A stretch of DNA of 64,000 nt from Dyella telluris (GTDB lineage: Bacteria; Pseudomonadota; Gammaproteobacteria; Xanthomonadales; Rhodanobacteraceae). The notes beneath the pieces are model-generated. The model was not told where the DNA came from. It searched no databases and was given only the letters and a program-made list of their open reading frames with translations. The position numbers were made by a program, and so were the translations under genes. This document shows, piece by piece, positions 1 through 11,357 of this stretch (position 1 is its first letter; every line of letters begins with the position of its first letter). The DNA lies in assembly GCF_014297575.1 (NCBI RefSeq), contig NZ_CP060412.1:2046001-2110000 (forward strand), given 5' to 3'.

Positions 1-299
1 ATCGGGCCGGCTTCGTCGATGGGGTTGCCGAGCACGTCCATGATGCGGCCGAGGGTGGCCTTGCCGACCGGCACCTTGATCGCTTCGCCGGTGTTGCGGG
101 CAAGCAGGCCACGCTTCAGGCCGTCGGTGGAACCGAGGGCAATGGTGCGGACCACGCCGTCACCCAGCACCTGCTGGACTTCCAGCGTGATGTTGGTGCC
201 GTCGATCTTCAGCGCGTCGTAAACCTGCGGCACCTGATCGCGTGCGAACTCCACGTCGATGACCGCGCCGATGATCTGTACAACTTTGCCCTGGCTCAT
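1..299 (-). CDS. atpD: ATP synthase F1 subunit beta, N-terminal part (cut by window edge)
   Basis: This is the first ~99 codons of the catalytic beta subunit of F1Fo ATP synthase. The protein opens [18 protein letters not shown], the usual beta-barrel start of AtpD, and continues through [20 protein letters not shown] and [16 protein letters not shown]. The Walker A region lies beyond the window edge, so catalytic residues cannot be checked. It is the last visible gene of the minus-strand atp operon, after atpG; atpC would be expected further left. The break is the window edge, not a mutation. Confidence 0.97.
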   Translation of the reverse strand, partial: MSQGKVVQIIGAVIDVEFARDQVPQVYDALKIDGTNITLEVQQVLGDGVVRTIALGSTDGLKRGLLARNTGEAIKVPVGKATLGRIMDVLGNPIDEAGP

Positions 300-375
300 G
301 GATATGCTCCGGATGGATCTTTAGTGTTTGGACTACTCGCGCCCTGTAACGGTCGCGTGGCTTTAGTGAATTGTT

Positions 376-398
376 CGGCCATCAATGGCCGCTTTTTG
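376..398 (+). other. Hairpin plus T-run in the atpG-atpD gap
   Basis: A 7-bp perfect stem (CGGCCAT/ATGGCCG, 2-nt loop) is followed on the plus strand by CTTTTTG. As an intrinsic terminator it faces against the atp operon; in the atp mRNA it is a hairpin preceded by an A-run. It could stop antisense transcription into the operon or act as an mRNA stability or processing hairpin. Confidence 0.5.
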
Positions 399-424
399 AC
401 TCATGCGATCAGCGGCGATCGCAC

Positions 425-1342
425 TTATACCGCCGCGGCACCGCCGACGATTTCCGAAATTTCCTGGGTGATCGCCGCCTGACGCGCCTTGTTGTAGATC
501 AGCGTGAGTTCGCCGATCACCTTGGTCGCGTTGTCCGACGCACTCTTCATCGCCACCATGCGCGCGGCATGTTCACTGGCGAGGTTTTCCAGCACGCCCT
601 GGTAAACCACCGACTCGATGTAGCGCGACAGCACATGCTCGAGCACGCTCGCCGCATCCGGTTCGTAGATGTAATCCCAATCGTGCTTCTGTTCCAGCGT
701 CACACCGGCCACCGGCGTCTTGCCCGAACCCGCTGCCTCGGCCAGCTCCTTCGCCACCAGCGGCAACGGCAGCAGCGCGTGCACTGCCGGCGTCTGCGTC
801 ATGGTGTTGACGAAGTCGTTGTGGGCCAGGAACACGCGATCGAGGCGGCCGCCCATGTAGGAGTCCAGCGCAACCTTGAGCACGCCGATCAGGTCTTCCA
901 GCTTCGGACGCTCGCCCAGCTGGCTGACCGTACCGACCAGGTTGATGCCCTTGATGCGACGGAAGAACTGGGTGGCCTTCTGGCCGATGGCCACCACGTC
1001 GACTTCCACGCCCTGTTCGTGCCATTCCCGGATGGCCGGCAGCAGGCGGCGGAACAGGTTGGCATTGAGGCCACCGCACAGGCCGCGATCCGTGGAGATG
1101 ATCACGTAGCCAACGCGCTTGACCGATTCGCGCTCCTGCAGGAACGGATGGTTGACGTCGGTATTGGCCTGGGCGATGTGTGCGATCACCTTGCGCATGG
1201 AGCGCGCATAGGGACGCGACGCCTTCATCAGATCCTGCGCCTTGCGGATCTTCGAGGCCGAGACCATTTCGAGCGCGCGCGTCACCTTGCGCATGTTCTG
1301 CGTGCTCTTGATCTTGGTTTTGATTTCGCGTCCGCTTGCCAC
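425..1342 (-). CDS. atpG: ATP synthase F1 subunit gamma
   Basis: The 305-residue gamma subunit forms the central rotor shaft of F1. The N-terminal helix [21 protein letters not shown] and the C-terminal helix ([38 protein letters not shown]) match the family's conserved coiled-coil ends. It is slightly longer than the 287-residue E. coli protein. It lies between atpA and atpD in the minus-strand operon, separated from atpA by 91 nt that hold a hairpin. Confidence 0.98.
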   Translation of the reverse strand: MASGREIKTKIKSTQNMRKVTRALEMVSASKIRKAQDLMKASRPYARSMRKVIAHIAQANTDVNHPFLQERESVKRVGYVIISTDRGLCGGLNANLFRRLLPAIREWHEQGVEVDVVAIGQKATQFFRRIKGINLVGTVSQLGERPKLEDLIGVLKVALDSYMGGRLDRVFLAHNDFVNTMTQTPAVHALLPLPLVAKELAEAAGSGKTPVAGVTLEQKHDWDYIYEPDAASVLEHVLSRYIESVVYQGVLENLASEHAARMVAMKSASDNATKVIGELTLIYNKARQAAITQEISEIVGGAAAV

Positions 1343-1395
1343 GTTTGCCTCAACCTGATGGGTTATTGCGATCCCGGCTTCCAGGGCCGGAGTGC

Positions 1396-1421
1396 TGTAC
1401 GGCCGTATGGACGGCCGTACA
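1396..1421. other. Intergenic hairpin between atpA and atpG
   Basis: The arms GTACGGCCGT and ACGGCCGTAC flank a 4-nt loop, and one more T-A pair gives 11 bp. There is no T-run on either strand, so it is not a standard terminator. It is one of three hairpins at the F1 gene junctions of the operon; a role in mRNA stability or translation balance is inferred. Confidence 0.5.
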
Positions 1422-1433
1422 CCCTGTTACTGC

Positions 1434-2984
<1,551 letters not shown>

Positions 2985-3023
2985 GGGTCGATATCCTGAG
3001 ATTTGAGTCTTTTTTTGAAGAGT

Positions 3024-3047
3024 CCAGCCATGGATGGCTGGTTTTTT
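3024..3047 (+). other. Hairpin plus T-run in the atpH-atpA gap
   Basis: A perfect 8-bp stem (CCAGCCAT/ATGGCTGG, 2-nt loop) is followed on the plus strand by six T. It looks like an intrinsic terminator facing against the operon. The core CCATnnATGG resembles the atpG-atpD hairpin. In the atp mRNA it appears as an A-run followed by a hairpin. Confidence 0.5.
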
Positions 3048-3078
3048 GCTCTTCGCGAAACGGACTTCGCTTAAATGC

Positions 3079-3612
3079 TTACACCGTCAGCGCGCGGGTC
3101 ATGCGCGCCAGACGTCCACGGGCGGAGCCGTCGATCACTTCGTTACCGGTGTCGATCACCACACCGCCAAGCAGCGACGCATCGACCTGGGTTTCCAGTT
3201 CGATCTCGCGCTTGAAGCGGCGCTTCAGCGACGCCTTGAGCTGTTCGGCCTGCGCGGCATCCAGCGCGAATGCGCTGGTCACCTTCACCAGCAGCTGCGA
3301 CTCGGACTCGCGCTTGTACTGTTCGTACAGTGCGGCGATCTCCGGCAGCAGTGCCAGGCGACGATGCTCGGCCAGTTCGCCAAGGAACTTCGCGAACGGC
3401 GCATCAGCGGCCATGCCCTGCGGCATGTGCAGTGCCACCAGCTGCTCCGGCTGCACGCGCGGATCGTTGCCAAAGCCAACCACGCGCGGGTCTTTCGCCA
3501 CCTCGGCGGCGAAGGCCAGCGCCTGCGACCATGCGGCAAGCGAGCCGGCCTCATGGGCCAGCTCGAAAGCTGCACGTGCGTAGGGGCGGGCGAGAGTGAT
3601 TGCCTGCGCCAT
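3079..3612 (-). CDS. atpH: ATP synthase F1 subunit delta
   Basis: The 177-residue delta subunit (OSCP homologue) links F1 to the peripheral stalk. It begins [19 protein letters not shown], the family hallmark, and ends with the conserved block of about residues 140-165 ([21 protein letters not shown]). The start lies 3 nt after the atpF stop, which suggests translational coupling. Confidence 0.98.
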   Translation of the reverse strand: MAQAITLARPYARAAFELAHEAGSLAAWSQALAFAAEVAKDPRVVGFGNDPRVQPEQLVALHMPQGMAADAPFAKFLGELAEHRRLALLPEIAALYEQYKRESESQLLVKVTSAFALDAAQAEQLKASLKRRFKREIELETQVDASLLGGVVIDTGNEVIDGSARGRLARMTRALTV

Positions 3613-3615
3613 GAC

Positions 3616-4086
3616 TTAGATCTCGGCCACGAGCTGATCGAGCATCGCCTTGTGGGCGTTGGCGTCGACTTCGCGCTGCACGATCTTCTCCGCACCCTGG
3701 ACGGCCAGACGGCCCACCCAGCTGCGCAGCTCTTCGCGCGCACGCTGCTGCATGCTGACGATTTCTTCGCCGGCGGCAGCCTTCAGGCGGTTCGCCTCGG
3801 TCGTGGCTTCGGCGCGAGCCTTGTCCACGATCTGGTTGGCCTGCTGCTGCGCACGCTCGATGATCTCGTTGGCCTGCTGACGGGCCTGCTTGATCTCGTT
3901 GGCAACCTTGGCGTCGGCATCCTTCAGCTCGGCGCGTGCCTTTTCTGCAGCGGCCAGACCATCGGCAACCTTCTTCTGACGCTCTTCAATCGCGTGATTG
4001 AGCTGCGGCCAGATGAACTTGGTGGTGAACCAGACCAGGATGGCGAAAGAGACCATCTGGCCCAGGAAAGTCAGATTGATATCCAT
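3616..4086 (-). CDS. atpF: ATP synthase Fo subunit b
   Basis: The 156-residue peripheral stalk subunit. It has one N-terminal membrane helix (about residues 4-24, [20 protein letters not shown]), then a long alanine- and charge-rich coiled coil (about 30-140) that dimerises and contacts delta. Length equals that of E. coli AtpF. It sits between atpE and atpH. Confidence 0.98.
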   Translation of the reverse strand: MDINLTFLGQMVSFAILVWFTTKFIWPQLNHAIEERQKKVADGLAAAEKARAELKDADAKVANEIKQARQQANEIIERAQQQANQIVDKARAEATTEANRLKAAAGEEIVSMQQRAREELRSWVGRLAVQGAEKIVQREVDANAHKAMLDQLVAEI

Positions 4087-4127
4087 GAGCTTTCCAATTA
4101 ACTCCGGTAACGCGTTAAACCGCCAAT

Positions 4128-4153
4128 CGCCGCAACGGAAATCCGCTGCGGCG
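4128..4153. other. GC-rich hairpin in the atpE-atpF gap
   Basis: The arms CGCCGCA and TGCGGCG, with further internal pairing, form a stem just downstream of the atpE stop on the mRNA sense strand. There is no T-run. Such a hairpin may protect the 3' side of the highly expressed c-subunit message; that role is inferred. Confidence 0.4.
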
Positions 4154-4169
4154 ACTCATGTCGCGCCGA

Positions 4170-4490
<321 letters not shown>

Positions 4491-4533
4491 TTAAGGCGAA
4501 ACGGGTTAAAGCGAAACCGGATGGAACAGGAAC

Positions 4534-5370
<837 letters not shown>

Positions 5371-5736
5371 TTAGCCCTTGAATCTGAACGCCAGCAGATT
5401 TATTGCGTAAGCAGCCACCAGCCCCGTGATGGCAGCTAGTGGCGGTAATTTCCATTGACCCAGGATCGCGACGAGCCCTCCGCCGATCACGATCCATTTA
5501 AGGACCAACCCTGACATCACGCGCCACATCGCCATGCCGCCGCTGCCCAACCCTCCGAAGGTGCGCCACGCCAGCAGCGCGGTACCCAGCGCCACGAGAG
5601 TGGCTCCTGCAGCAGCCGCCAAAGCTTGGCGCGGCCCCTGCATAAGGAAGGTGACAGCCAGAGCCGCTGCCACGGCAAGCTGCAGCAAGAAAATGCGCAG
5701 CGCCAGACGACGACCGGAGGCAAGACTGTTGATCAC
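5371..5736 (-). CDS. atpI: ATP synthase subunit I (AtpI-like)
   Basis: A 121-residue membrane protein with four predicted helices, the first gene of the atp operon. AtpI-type proteins help assemble the c-ring or handle Mg2+ for the synthase. Sequence conservation in this family is low, so the call rests on position directly before atpB, length and the four-helix pattern. Its 3' end abuts atpB (3-nt gap), which supports operon membership. Confidence 0.85.
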   Translation of the reverse strand: MINSLASGRRLALRIFLLQLAVAAALAVTFLMQGPRQALAAAAGATLVALGTALLAWRTFGGLGSGGMAMWRVMSGLVLKWIVIGGGLVAILGQWKLPPLAAITGLVAAYAINLLAFRFKG

Positions 5737-5805
5737 GCGATGTTCCCGTGCGGCTTCGCTCTAGGCGGCACCGAACCAGCTACGGGCCACGGTCCAATCT
5801 CAAAA

Positions 5806-5835
5806 AGTATATCAGCGAGGCATTTACAGCGACAA
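5806..5835 (-). promoter_or_regulatory. Predicted sigma-70 promoter of the atp operon
   Basis: On the minus strand TTGTCG (5835-5830) and TATACT (5811-5806) are separated by 18 nt, about 70 nt upstream of atpI. The -10 box matches TATAAT at 5 of 6 positions. This is the only good candidate upstream of the operon. Confidence 0.55.
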
Positions 5836-5910
5836 GCCGCACTCACCGCGACATGTTGTCCAGCGCCCTATTTTGTTCACAATTTGATTGGATCGTGAGA
5901 AATCGCGGAT

Positions 5911-5942
5911 AGAAAAAGGGCCGGACATCCGTCCGGCCCTTT
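5911..5942 (-). terminator. Intrinsic terminator after the phasin gene
   Basis: A perfect 12-bp stem (AAAGGGCCGGAC/GTCCGGCCCTTT, 4-nt loop) is followed on the minus strand by TTTTTCT. It lies 43 nt past the phasin stop and ends that transcript before the atp promoter. Confidence 0.9.
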
Positions 5943-5984
5943 GACGCAACTGGGGGGAAGAAGCGCTGCGTCTACAAAGCGGTG

Positions 5985-6380
5985 TTACTTGGCGGCCGCA
6001 GCGGCCTTCTTGACGGCGGCCACCGGGGCGGCCACGGCGTCGTTGGCTGCCTGTTGCTGTTCCTGCACGAGCGCACCAAGCGACTCGGCGGTTTTCTGCG
6101 TCACGGCGATGATTTCCTGGGTCACGGCGACGGCGCGCTCGGCGTTCTCGCGGCCAGCGGCTGCAGCCTTTTCCCAGAGCACGCGCAGGCCATCGGCGTC
6201 GCGGGTTTCGAGGGCGCCACTGATGAACTCGGCAGCGGCTTCAGACTGCTTTTCCAGCGCGCGGATCTGCAGTTCAGCGACCTGCTCCAGACCCTTCAGC
6301 GCGACGGACTGGGCCTTGAAGGCGGCGTCGGCCAGCTGCTTGGCGTAGGCGAAAACCTGGGCGTTCAGTTGCTGCGTCAT
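5985..6380 (-). CDS. Phasin family protein
   Basis: A 131-residue, almost entirely helical, alanine-rich protein of the phasin_2 type, which coats polyhydroxyalkanoate granules or related inclusions. The start chosen is MTQQLNAQVFAYAKQ, because GAGGGAA lies 6-7 nt upstream; a longer reading adds 16 unlikely residues. The body (LKGLEQVAELQIRALEKQSEAAAEFISGALETRD) is typical of phasins. The tail is lysine/alanine-rich (VKKAAAAAK). No PHA synthase is visible nearby, so a granule role is not proven. It has its own promoter and terminator. Confidence 0.85.
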   Translation of the reverse strand: MTQQLNAQVFAYAKQLADAAFKAQSVALKGLEQVAELQIRALEKQSEAAAEFISGALETRDADGLRVLWEKAAAAGRENAERAVAVTQEIIAVTQKTAESLGALVQEQQQAANDAVAAPVAAVKKAAAAAK

Positions 6381-6418
6381 GACGTGTTCCCTCGACGGGA
6401 TTGGGGGTAGTGGCACAT

Positions 6419-6447
6419 ACCCTAGCAAGCCATTTTGTGCAATGCAA
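6419..6447 (-). promoter_or_regulatory. Candidate promoter of the phasin gene
   Basis: On the minus strand TTGCAT (6447-6442) and TAGGGT (6424-6419) are 17 nt apart, about 40 nt upstream of the phasin start. The -35 is good and the -10 is weak. An AT-rich stretch lies just upstream. Confidence 0.4.
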
Positions 6448-6533
6448 TATATTTTTCCTGAACGACGTGCCTTGTCACGAAAAATTCAAGATGACCAATG
6501 GATTACAGTCAAACGCCTGTTTATTGCAACGCG

Positions 6534-6896
6534 TCAAAAGCTGTCACGACTGCAACTGGCGCCCGAGGTGCAGGTTTCATGCACCACCACCTTGTCCAGA
6601 CCCGGCAGGGCGGGCTGCAGGCGCTTGAAGATCCAGCGGCACAGCATCTCGCTGGTCGGGTTCTCCAGCCCCTCGATGTCGTTGAGGTAGTGGTGATCGA
6701 GCTGCTCGAACAGCGGAGCAAACGCGGCCTTCACGTCGGCGAAGTCCATGACCCAGCCCAGCTTGGGGTCCGGCTCGCCCTCGACGTGGATCTGGATGCG
6801 GAAGGAATGGCCGTGCAGCCGCGCGCATTTGTGGCCGGGCGGCACGTTCGGCAGGCGGTGGGCCGCCTCGATGTGGAATTCTTTGAAGATATGCAT
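6534..6896 (-). CDS. queD: 6-carboxytetrahydropterin synthase QueD
   Basis: A 120-residue T-fold enzyme that turns 7,8-dihydroneopterin triphosphate into 6-carboxytetrahydropterin in the queuosine (preQ1) pathway. Zinc ligands fit H13 (AAHRL) and H28/H30 (LHGHSF). The catalytic Cys is C24 (HKCARLHGH), with H69 in the DHHYLND block and E107 in VVHETCTSG. All family motifs are present and the length is normal. It is probably monocistronic; other queuosine genes are not in the window. Confidence 0.95.
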   Translation of the reverse strand: MHIFKEFHIEAAHRLPNVPPGHKCARLHGHSFRIQIHVEGEPDPKLGWVMDFADVKAAFAPLFEQLDHHYLNDIEGLENPTSEMLCRWIFKRLQPALPGLDKVVVHETCTSGASCSRDSF

Positions 6897-7001
6897 ACGA
6901 CCATTCTAGCGCGTCGCCTGCATCACCCCCGGTGAAGCCTGTTGTCCAACGCAGCGCCCGGACATGGCCGGACGCCGCGTGGACAAGGCCGGCCTGCCGG
7001 C

Positions 7002-8810
7002 TTACTCCGCGTGATCGAACTCCGGCATGGGCTCGGACAGCTGCCCCTTGCGCCACTGCTCCGCACCCGGACGCTGGTACGCGATCTTGCCGCCGATGAT
7101 GGTGTAGAGCACCCGCGTGCGCAGGATGTCTTCGGCCGGCAAGGTCAGCAGGTCGCCGGAGAACACGTCGAGATCGGCCAGTTTGCCCGGCGAGAGCGAG
7201 CCGAGTTCGTGCTCTTCCAGGATGGCGTAGGCGTTGTTCCAGGTGTACGACTGCAGTTCCTGCAATCGCGTCTTGGCCTGTGCCGGGTAGAAGGTTTTCT
7301 TGCCGTGCGCATAGGCGCGCGTCACGCCGCAGTAGAAATTGGCGATGGGGTTGGTGTCTTCGACCGGCGTGTCGGTACCGTCCAGCACGATGGCGCCGCT
7401 GTCGATCAGCGTCTTCCACAGGTAGGCGCCTTCCTTCGCCCGCTTCTCGCCGAGATGCCCCACCACCATCGGCGCATCCGAACAGGCGTGAATGGACTGC
7501 ATGGAGGCGATCACCCCGAGGTCGGCAAAGCGCGGAATGTCGGCCGGGTCCAGATGCTGCGCATGCTCGATGCGCCAACGCAGCGCGCGGGCGCCGGGCG
7601 CCTGCGTGAAAACGTCCTGATACAGATCCAGCAGCTCGCGGTTGGCCCGATCGCCGATGGCATGGATGGCCATCTGGAAACCGTCACGTGCCGCGATGCG
7701 GGCCATCTGCGCCAGATCGTCCATCGAGGTGACGTTCTTGCCGCTGATGCCGGGGGCGTCGTTGTAGGGCGCAAGGAACCAGGCGCTGTGCGTGCCCAGC
7801 GCACCGTCCGATACATCCTCGCCCAGGCCACGCACGGTGAAATGATTGTCGGCAAAGCCGACGATGCGGTAGTCCGCCAGTTGCTTGTCGAGCTTCTCCA
7901 CGGAAGGTTCGTCGATGTAGACGAACAGGCGCAGCGGCTGTCCTTTGGCGAACTGCTGCTTCATCCAGACGACGGTTTCGAAATGCTCGCCCTGGTCCAC
8001 GAAGCTGGTGATGCCCTTGCTGACTTCGTTCTGCACCGCCAACTGCAGGGCGTGTTCGCGACGGGCCTCCTGATCCTTGGCCGGCAGCGCTGCCATGGCC
8101 CGGCTGTAAGCCGCGAACACCGGATCGGAAGCGCTGTCACGCAGCATGCCCATGGCATGACCCTGCGCATCGCGCACGATGGTGCCACCCGGCGGATCAG
8201 CGGTGGTGTCGGCGATGCCGGCGAGCTTCAGCGCCTGGGCATTGGCGTAGATGCCATGGCCGCTGGCGTGATTGAGCAACACGGGATTGTTCGGCGAGAT
8301 GGCATCCAGGCTGGCCGGCAGCGGAAGGCCATCCACGTTCGGCTGCGGCACCTTGTTCCACTTCGCCTGCTGCCAGCCCTGGCCGATGATCCATTCACCG
8401 GGCTTGGCCTTGGCCACGGCCGCCTTCACGATGGCCACGATCTCGTCCCAGTTGGCCGCCTTGCCCACATCCACCTGCAGCAGGGACTCGCCGGTATCCA
8501 TCAGATGGCCGTGGCCTTCAATGAGGCCCGGCGTGACGAAGGCGCCGTGCAGATCGAGCACCTTGGTCTGCGTGCCGACGTAGTGCCGGATCGCCTCGTC
8601 ACTGCCGAGCGCCTGGATGCGTCCCGCACGGATGGCCAGTGCCTGTGCCCGCGGCTGCAATGGGTCGAGTGTGGCGATGGTGGCATCGAGCAACACCATG
8701 TCGGCGGGCTCGAGCCGGGGCGGGAAGCCCTTCACCGGCGCGCCTTCCGCCGCGGCGCCAGCGGCAAAAACCATGGCCATGCAAGGAATCAAGCATCGGA
8801 ACGACTTCAT
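7002..8810 (-). CDS. Exported amidohydrolase (YtcJ / amidohydrolase-3 family)
   Basis: A 602-residue metal-dependent hydrolase. Residues 1-21 form a signal peptide (CLIPCMAMVFAAGAAA), so it acts in the periplasm or outside. The metal-binding HxH is H100-G-H102 in GLIEGHGHLMDTG. Later conserved blocks are AIHAIGDRANRE, RIEHAQHL and the aspartate region LDGTDTPVEDTNPI. The family includes N-acyl-D-amino acid deacylases and N-substituted formamide deformylases, so the substrate is open. GGGAGG lies 6 nt before the ATG. A LysR gene lies 170 nt upstream on the same strand, and D-amino-acid-type enzymes lie beyond it. Confidence 0.88.
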   Translation of the reverse strand: MKSFRCLIPCMAMVFAAGAAAEGAPVKGFPPRLEPADMVLLDATIATLDPLQPRAQALAIRAGRIQALGSDEAIRHYVGTQTKVLDLHGAFVTPGLIEGHGHLMDTGESLLQVDVGKAANWDEIVAIVKAAVAKAKPGEWIIGQGWQQAKWNKVPQPNVDGLPLPASLDAISPNNPVLLNHASGHGIYANAQALKLAGIADTTADPPGGTIVRDAQGHAMGMLRDSASDPVFAAYSRAMAALPAKDQEARREHALQLAVQNEVSKGITSFVDQGEHFETVVWMKQQFAKGQPLRLFVYIDEPSVEKLDKQLADYRIVGFADNHFTVRGLGEDVSDGALGTHSAWFLAPYNDAPGISGKNVTSMDDLAQMARIAARDGFQMAIHAIGDRANRELLDLYQDVFTQAPGARALRWRIEHAQHLDPADIPRFADLGVIASMQSIHACSDAPMVVGHLGEKRAKEGAYLWKTLIDSGAIVLDGTDTPVEDTNPIANFYCGVTRAYAHGKKTFYPAQAKTRLQELQSYTWNNAYAILEEHELGSLSPGKLADLDVFSGDLLTLPAEDILRTRVLYTIIGGKIAYQRPGAEQWRKGQLSEPMPEFDHAE

Positions 8811-8949
8811 CGAACCCTCCCTTCGACGTGCGCTGATGGGGCAGGCGTGTCCCGCCCGCCATGCTGATCAAAGCCCGTGGAACCGACCGGGCGAAAAACA
8901 CGGATGGCATAAGCCACCCACGGAGCTACCGCACCATGGCATAGCAGCG

Positions 8950-8977
8950 CCCTGTGGTCATCCAGCCAGGGGCGCTT
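8950..8977 (-). terminator. Possible terminator hairpin after the LysR gene
   Basis: Arms AGCGCCC and GGGCGCT, with extra pairing and a long loop, sit just past the LysR stop. There is no T-run on the minus strand and only a short one on the plus strand, so it may be a simple hairpin. Confidence 0.3.
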
Positions 8978-8980
8978 TCC

Positions 8981-9883
8981 TCAATGCTGCGCGAGCATGA
9001 GCTGGGCCAGCTGCCGCACGATCTCCAGGAATCGCTTCTGCACCTGGTTCAGCGGGCTGTCCGGGCGGTGCATGGCATACAGGACCACTTCGAGCTGCGG
9101 CTTCAATGGCCGCATCTGCACGCTCTTCGGGCCGCCGCAGCGTGCGGTGAACGGATCGACCAGCGCCAGGCCTTCGCCCTTCGCCACCAGCGAGTGCGCC
9201 AGCTGGTAGGTCTGCACCGCCACCTTGATCTTCGGTGCCGGCTCGACCTTGTCCAGGTGGCTCTGCAGCATGCTGCCCAGCGCGTCGCGCACGTTGATGC
9301 CGATGATGGGCTGATTGGCCAGCGCGGCGATTGGCAAGGGTTGCGACAACTCTTCTTCCGGCCACCATCCGGGCGGAGCGATCACCATGACCTGTCCGCG
9401 GCACAGCGCCCGCTGATGCAGGTTGTGGTGACCCGTGTCCTGCAGGGTGAGCCCGATATCGGTTTCCAGCAACGTGAGCGACTCGCACATCTCGGCCGAG
9501 TGTTGCGTGGACAACTCGGCCAGCACGTCGGGGAACGCCTTGCGCAACTGCATGACGGCCGAAGCGAGCAAGGTCAGCGCCAGCGTCGGCGTGCAGGTGA
9601 CCCGCAGGGGGCAATGGCCCGGCTGGCTCATGTTCTTGGTGAGGTTCTCGAGGTCGTGCACGTCCTGCACGATCTTCTCGATGCGGTCACGCAGCAGCAT
9701 GGCCTGCTGGGTGGGTTGCAGCCTGCCGCGCACCCGGCTGAACAGGGCAAAGCCCAGCCGGTCTTCGGCATTCTGCAGTGCCTTGCTGGCGGCCGGCTGC
9801 GAGATATCCAGCAGCTTGGCCGCGCCGGTGATGCTGCCGGTGGTCAGCACGGCATGAAAGAGTTCGATGTAGCGCAAACGCAT
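8981..9883 (-). CDS. LysR-family transcriptional regulator
   Basis: A 300-residue LysR protein. The N-terminal winged helix (MRLRYIELFHAVLTTGSITGAAKLLDISQPAAS) is canonical and is followed by the usual two-lobed effector domain. The start at 9883 puts the HTH at the normal distance from the N-terminus; an in-frame ATG 36 nt upstream (MASRDTKRCGTG-) is possible. It is divergent from the DUF1611 operon across a 331-bp gap, a classic arrangement for a LysR protein controlling a neighbouring catabolic operon. The effector is unknown; a D-amino acid or peptide is a guess from context. Confidence 0.92.
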   Translation of the reverse strand: MRLRYIELFHAVLTTGSITGAAKLLDISQPAASKALQNAEDRLGFALFSRVRGRLQPTQQAMLLRDRIEKIVQDVHDLENLTKNMSQPGHCPLRVTCTPTLALTLLASAVMQLRKAFPDVLAELSTQHSAEMCESLTLLETDIGLTLQDTGHHNLHQRALCRGQVMVIAPPGWWPEEELSQPLPIAALANQPIIGINVRDALGSMLQSHLDKVEPAPKIKVAVQTYQLAHSLVAKGEGLALVDPFTARCGGPKSVQMRPLKPQLEVVLYAMHRPDSPLNQVQKRFLEIVRQLAQLMLAQH

Positions 9884-10214
9884 ACCGGTTCCGCACCTCT
9901 TCGTGTCCCGCGACGCCATCGCCAGAATCCGGCGCGCGATGCGAGGCAGCGCTTGTGGGCAATGCCCGTGGCTGTTGCCTCGCGTCAACCGTCTCGCGCA
10001 CTCATCGTTCAGGATCTTTCGACGTCCCCGCGGCCATCCTCTCAAGCTTGGCGCGCGAGGCATAGGTGCCATTACTCATGGGTGTATCACGACGTCCACA
10101 ACCCAGAGTTATGACTTGTAGCGGTCTTTTCATTGGTGAGCGGCGTGCGGCCGTGGTTATGCTCGTTCAGCCGTCCGTCTCATGTTGACCAGGCAAAGTG
10201 GGAGTCCGGAATTC
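9884..10214. other. 331-bp divergent regulatory gap, LysR / DUF1611
   Basis: No gene is visible. The stretch separates the minus-strand LysR gene from the plus-strand DUF1611 gene and should hold both promoters. Its right half contains the 54-bp module listed separately. No clear T-N11-A LysR box could be fixed by eye. Confidence 0.6.
10110..10163 (+). promoter_or_regulatory. Shared promoter module, copy 1 (DUF1611 operon)
   Basis: The 18-mer GCGGTCTTTTCATTGGTG (10121-10138) is followed after exactly 19 nt by TATGCTCG, with TATGCT at 10158-10163. The same 18-mer, gap and TATGCTCG recur upstream of the TonB receptor at 19097-19150 on the other strand. The 11 nt before the 18-mer also agree at most positions (TATG-C--GT-). 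TATGCT is a plausible -10; the conserved 18-mer may include a -35 and an activator site. The DUF1611 start is 52 nt downstream. Confidence 0.6.
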
Positions 10215-11258
10215 ATGTCTGACCACGATGAAGCCACCGGCACGCGCGGCTGGGGTCCGCCCTACCTGCTGTACCTGGGTGCCGAAGCCGACGATCTGGC
10301 CATCAAGACGGCCAGGGGGCTCGCGTTCTGGCGGCCGGAGTGGTGCGTTGGCCAGCTCCGGCGCAGCGACAACCCGCTGACACTCGGCCTGCCCGACATG
10401 GCGCCGGCCCAGGCCAGGGCGGCCGGCGCGAACACCATGGTCATCGGCATCGCCAACGTCGGCGGCATGATGAGCGAGGAAACCGTTGCCGACATCATCG
10501 TGGCGCTGGATGCGGGCCTGAACGTCATTGCCGGCCTCCATCAGAAGCTGCGCGACAACCCGGACATCGTGGCCGCCGCGCGACGCAATGGCCGCACCTT
10601 GTTCGATGCGCGCGAAGCCAATCGCCCCATTCCCATCGGCAACGGCCGCAAGCGCCCCGGCCGCCGGCTGCTCACCGTGGGCACCGATTGCTCCATCGGC
10701 AAGATGTACACCGCGCTGGCGCTGGAGCGCAGTATGCGCCAGCGTGGCCTGCCCGCGGATTTTCGCGCCACCGGCCAGACCGGCATCTTCGTCGCGGGCG
10801 ATGGCATTCCGGTAGACGCCGTGATTGCCGACTTCGTGGCCGGCGCGGCCGAGCTGATCTCACCGGCCCGCAACGATGAAGGCTGGGACCTGATCGAGGG
10901 CCAGGGATCGCTGTTCCATCCGTTGTACGCGGGCGTCTCGCTGGGCCTGTTGCATGGCTCCCAACCCGATGCACTGGTGCTGTGCCATGAACCCACTCGG
11001 CGCCATATGCGCGGCCTGCCCGAGTGCCCACTGCCGGATCTCGCGCGCTGCCTCGAAGCCAATCTGGCCGCAGCACGCTTGACCAATCCATCCGTGAAGG
11101 CGGTGGGCATCGCGCTCAACACATCGGGCATCTCGCCGGGCGAAGCGCTCACTGCCTGCCAGGCCATCAGCGATCGACTTGGCCTGCCTTGCCAGGATCC
11201 GGTGACGATGGGCGTCGAGACCATCGTGGATCATCTGCTGGCGAGCTGCGCGGGCTGA
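10215..11258 (+). CDS. DUF1611 P-loop protein, DgcN-type (possible D-glutamate N-acetyltransferase)
   Basis: A 347-residue protein of the DUF1611 family. The N-terminal Rossmann-like part (about 1-130) precedes a P-loop domain with GTDCSIGKMYTALALE, a Walker A-like motif. The block TGQTGIFVAGDGIPVDAVIADFVAGA follows and is typical of the family. DUF1611 includes DgcN, reported as a D-glutamate N-acetyltransferase that works with a dipeptide-epimerase-like partner (DgcA); no DgcA gene is in this window. The start at 10215 is preferred because GGGAG lies about 10 nt upstream; an ATG at 10182 lacks one. It leads an operon with a serine hydrolase and a D-threonine-aldolase-type enzyme. Confidence 0.8.
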   Translation: MSDHDEATGTRGWGPPYLLYLGAEADDLAIKTARGLAFWRPEWCVGQLRRSDNPLTLGLPDMAPAQARAAGANTMVIGIANVGGMMSEETVADIIVALDAGLNVIAGLHQKLRDNPDIVAAARRNGRTLFDAREANRPIPIGNGRKRPGRRLLTVGTDCSIGKMYTALALERSMRQRGLPADFRATGQTGIFVAGDGIPVDAVIADFVAGAAELISPARNDEGWDLIEGQGSLFHPLYAGVSLGLLHGSQPDALVLCHEPTRRHMRGLPECPLPDLARCLEANLAAARLTNPSVKAVGIALNTSGISPGEALTACQAISDRLGLPCQDPVTMGVETIVDHLLASCAG

Positions 11259-11357
11259 CCGGGTGCAACGGCGCCCGCGATGACCATGGAACCGCCGGCG
11301 TCGCGTGCCGCCACCTTGCCTATCATGGGCGCCGAAACCGAACACCGGGGAGCACAC

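Noticed and set aside
6942-8867. 641-codon open frame opposite the amidohydrolase
   Set aside because: Shadow of a well-supported gene on the other strand; no recognisable domain.
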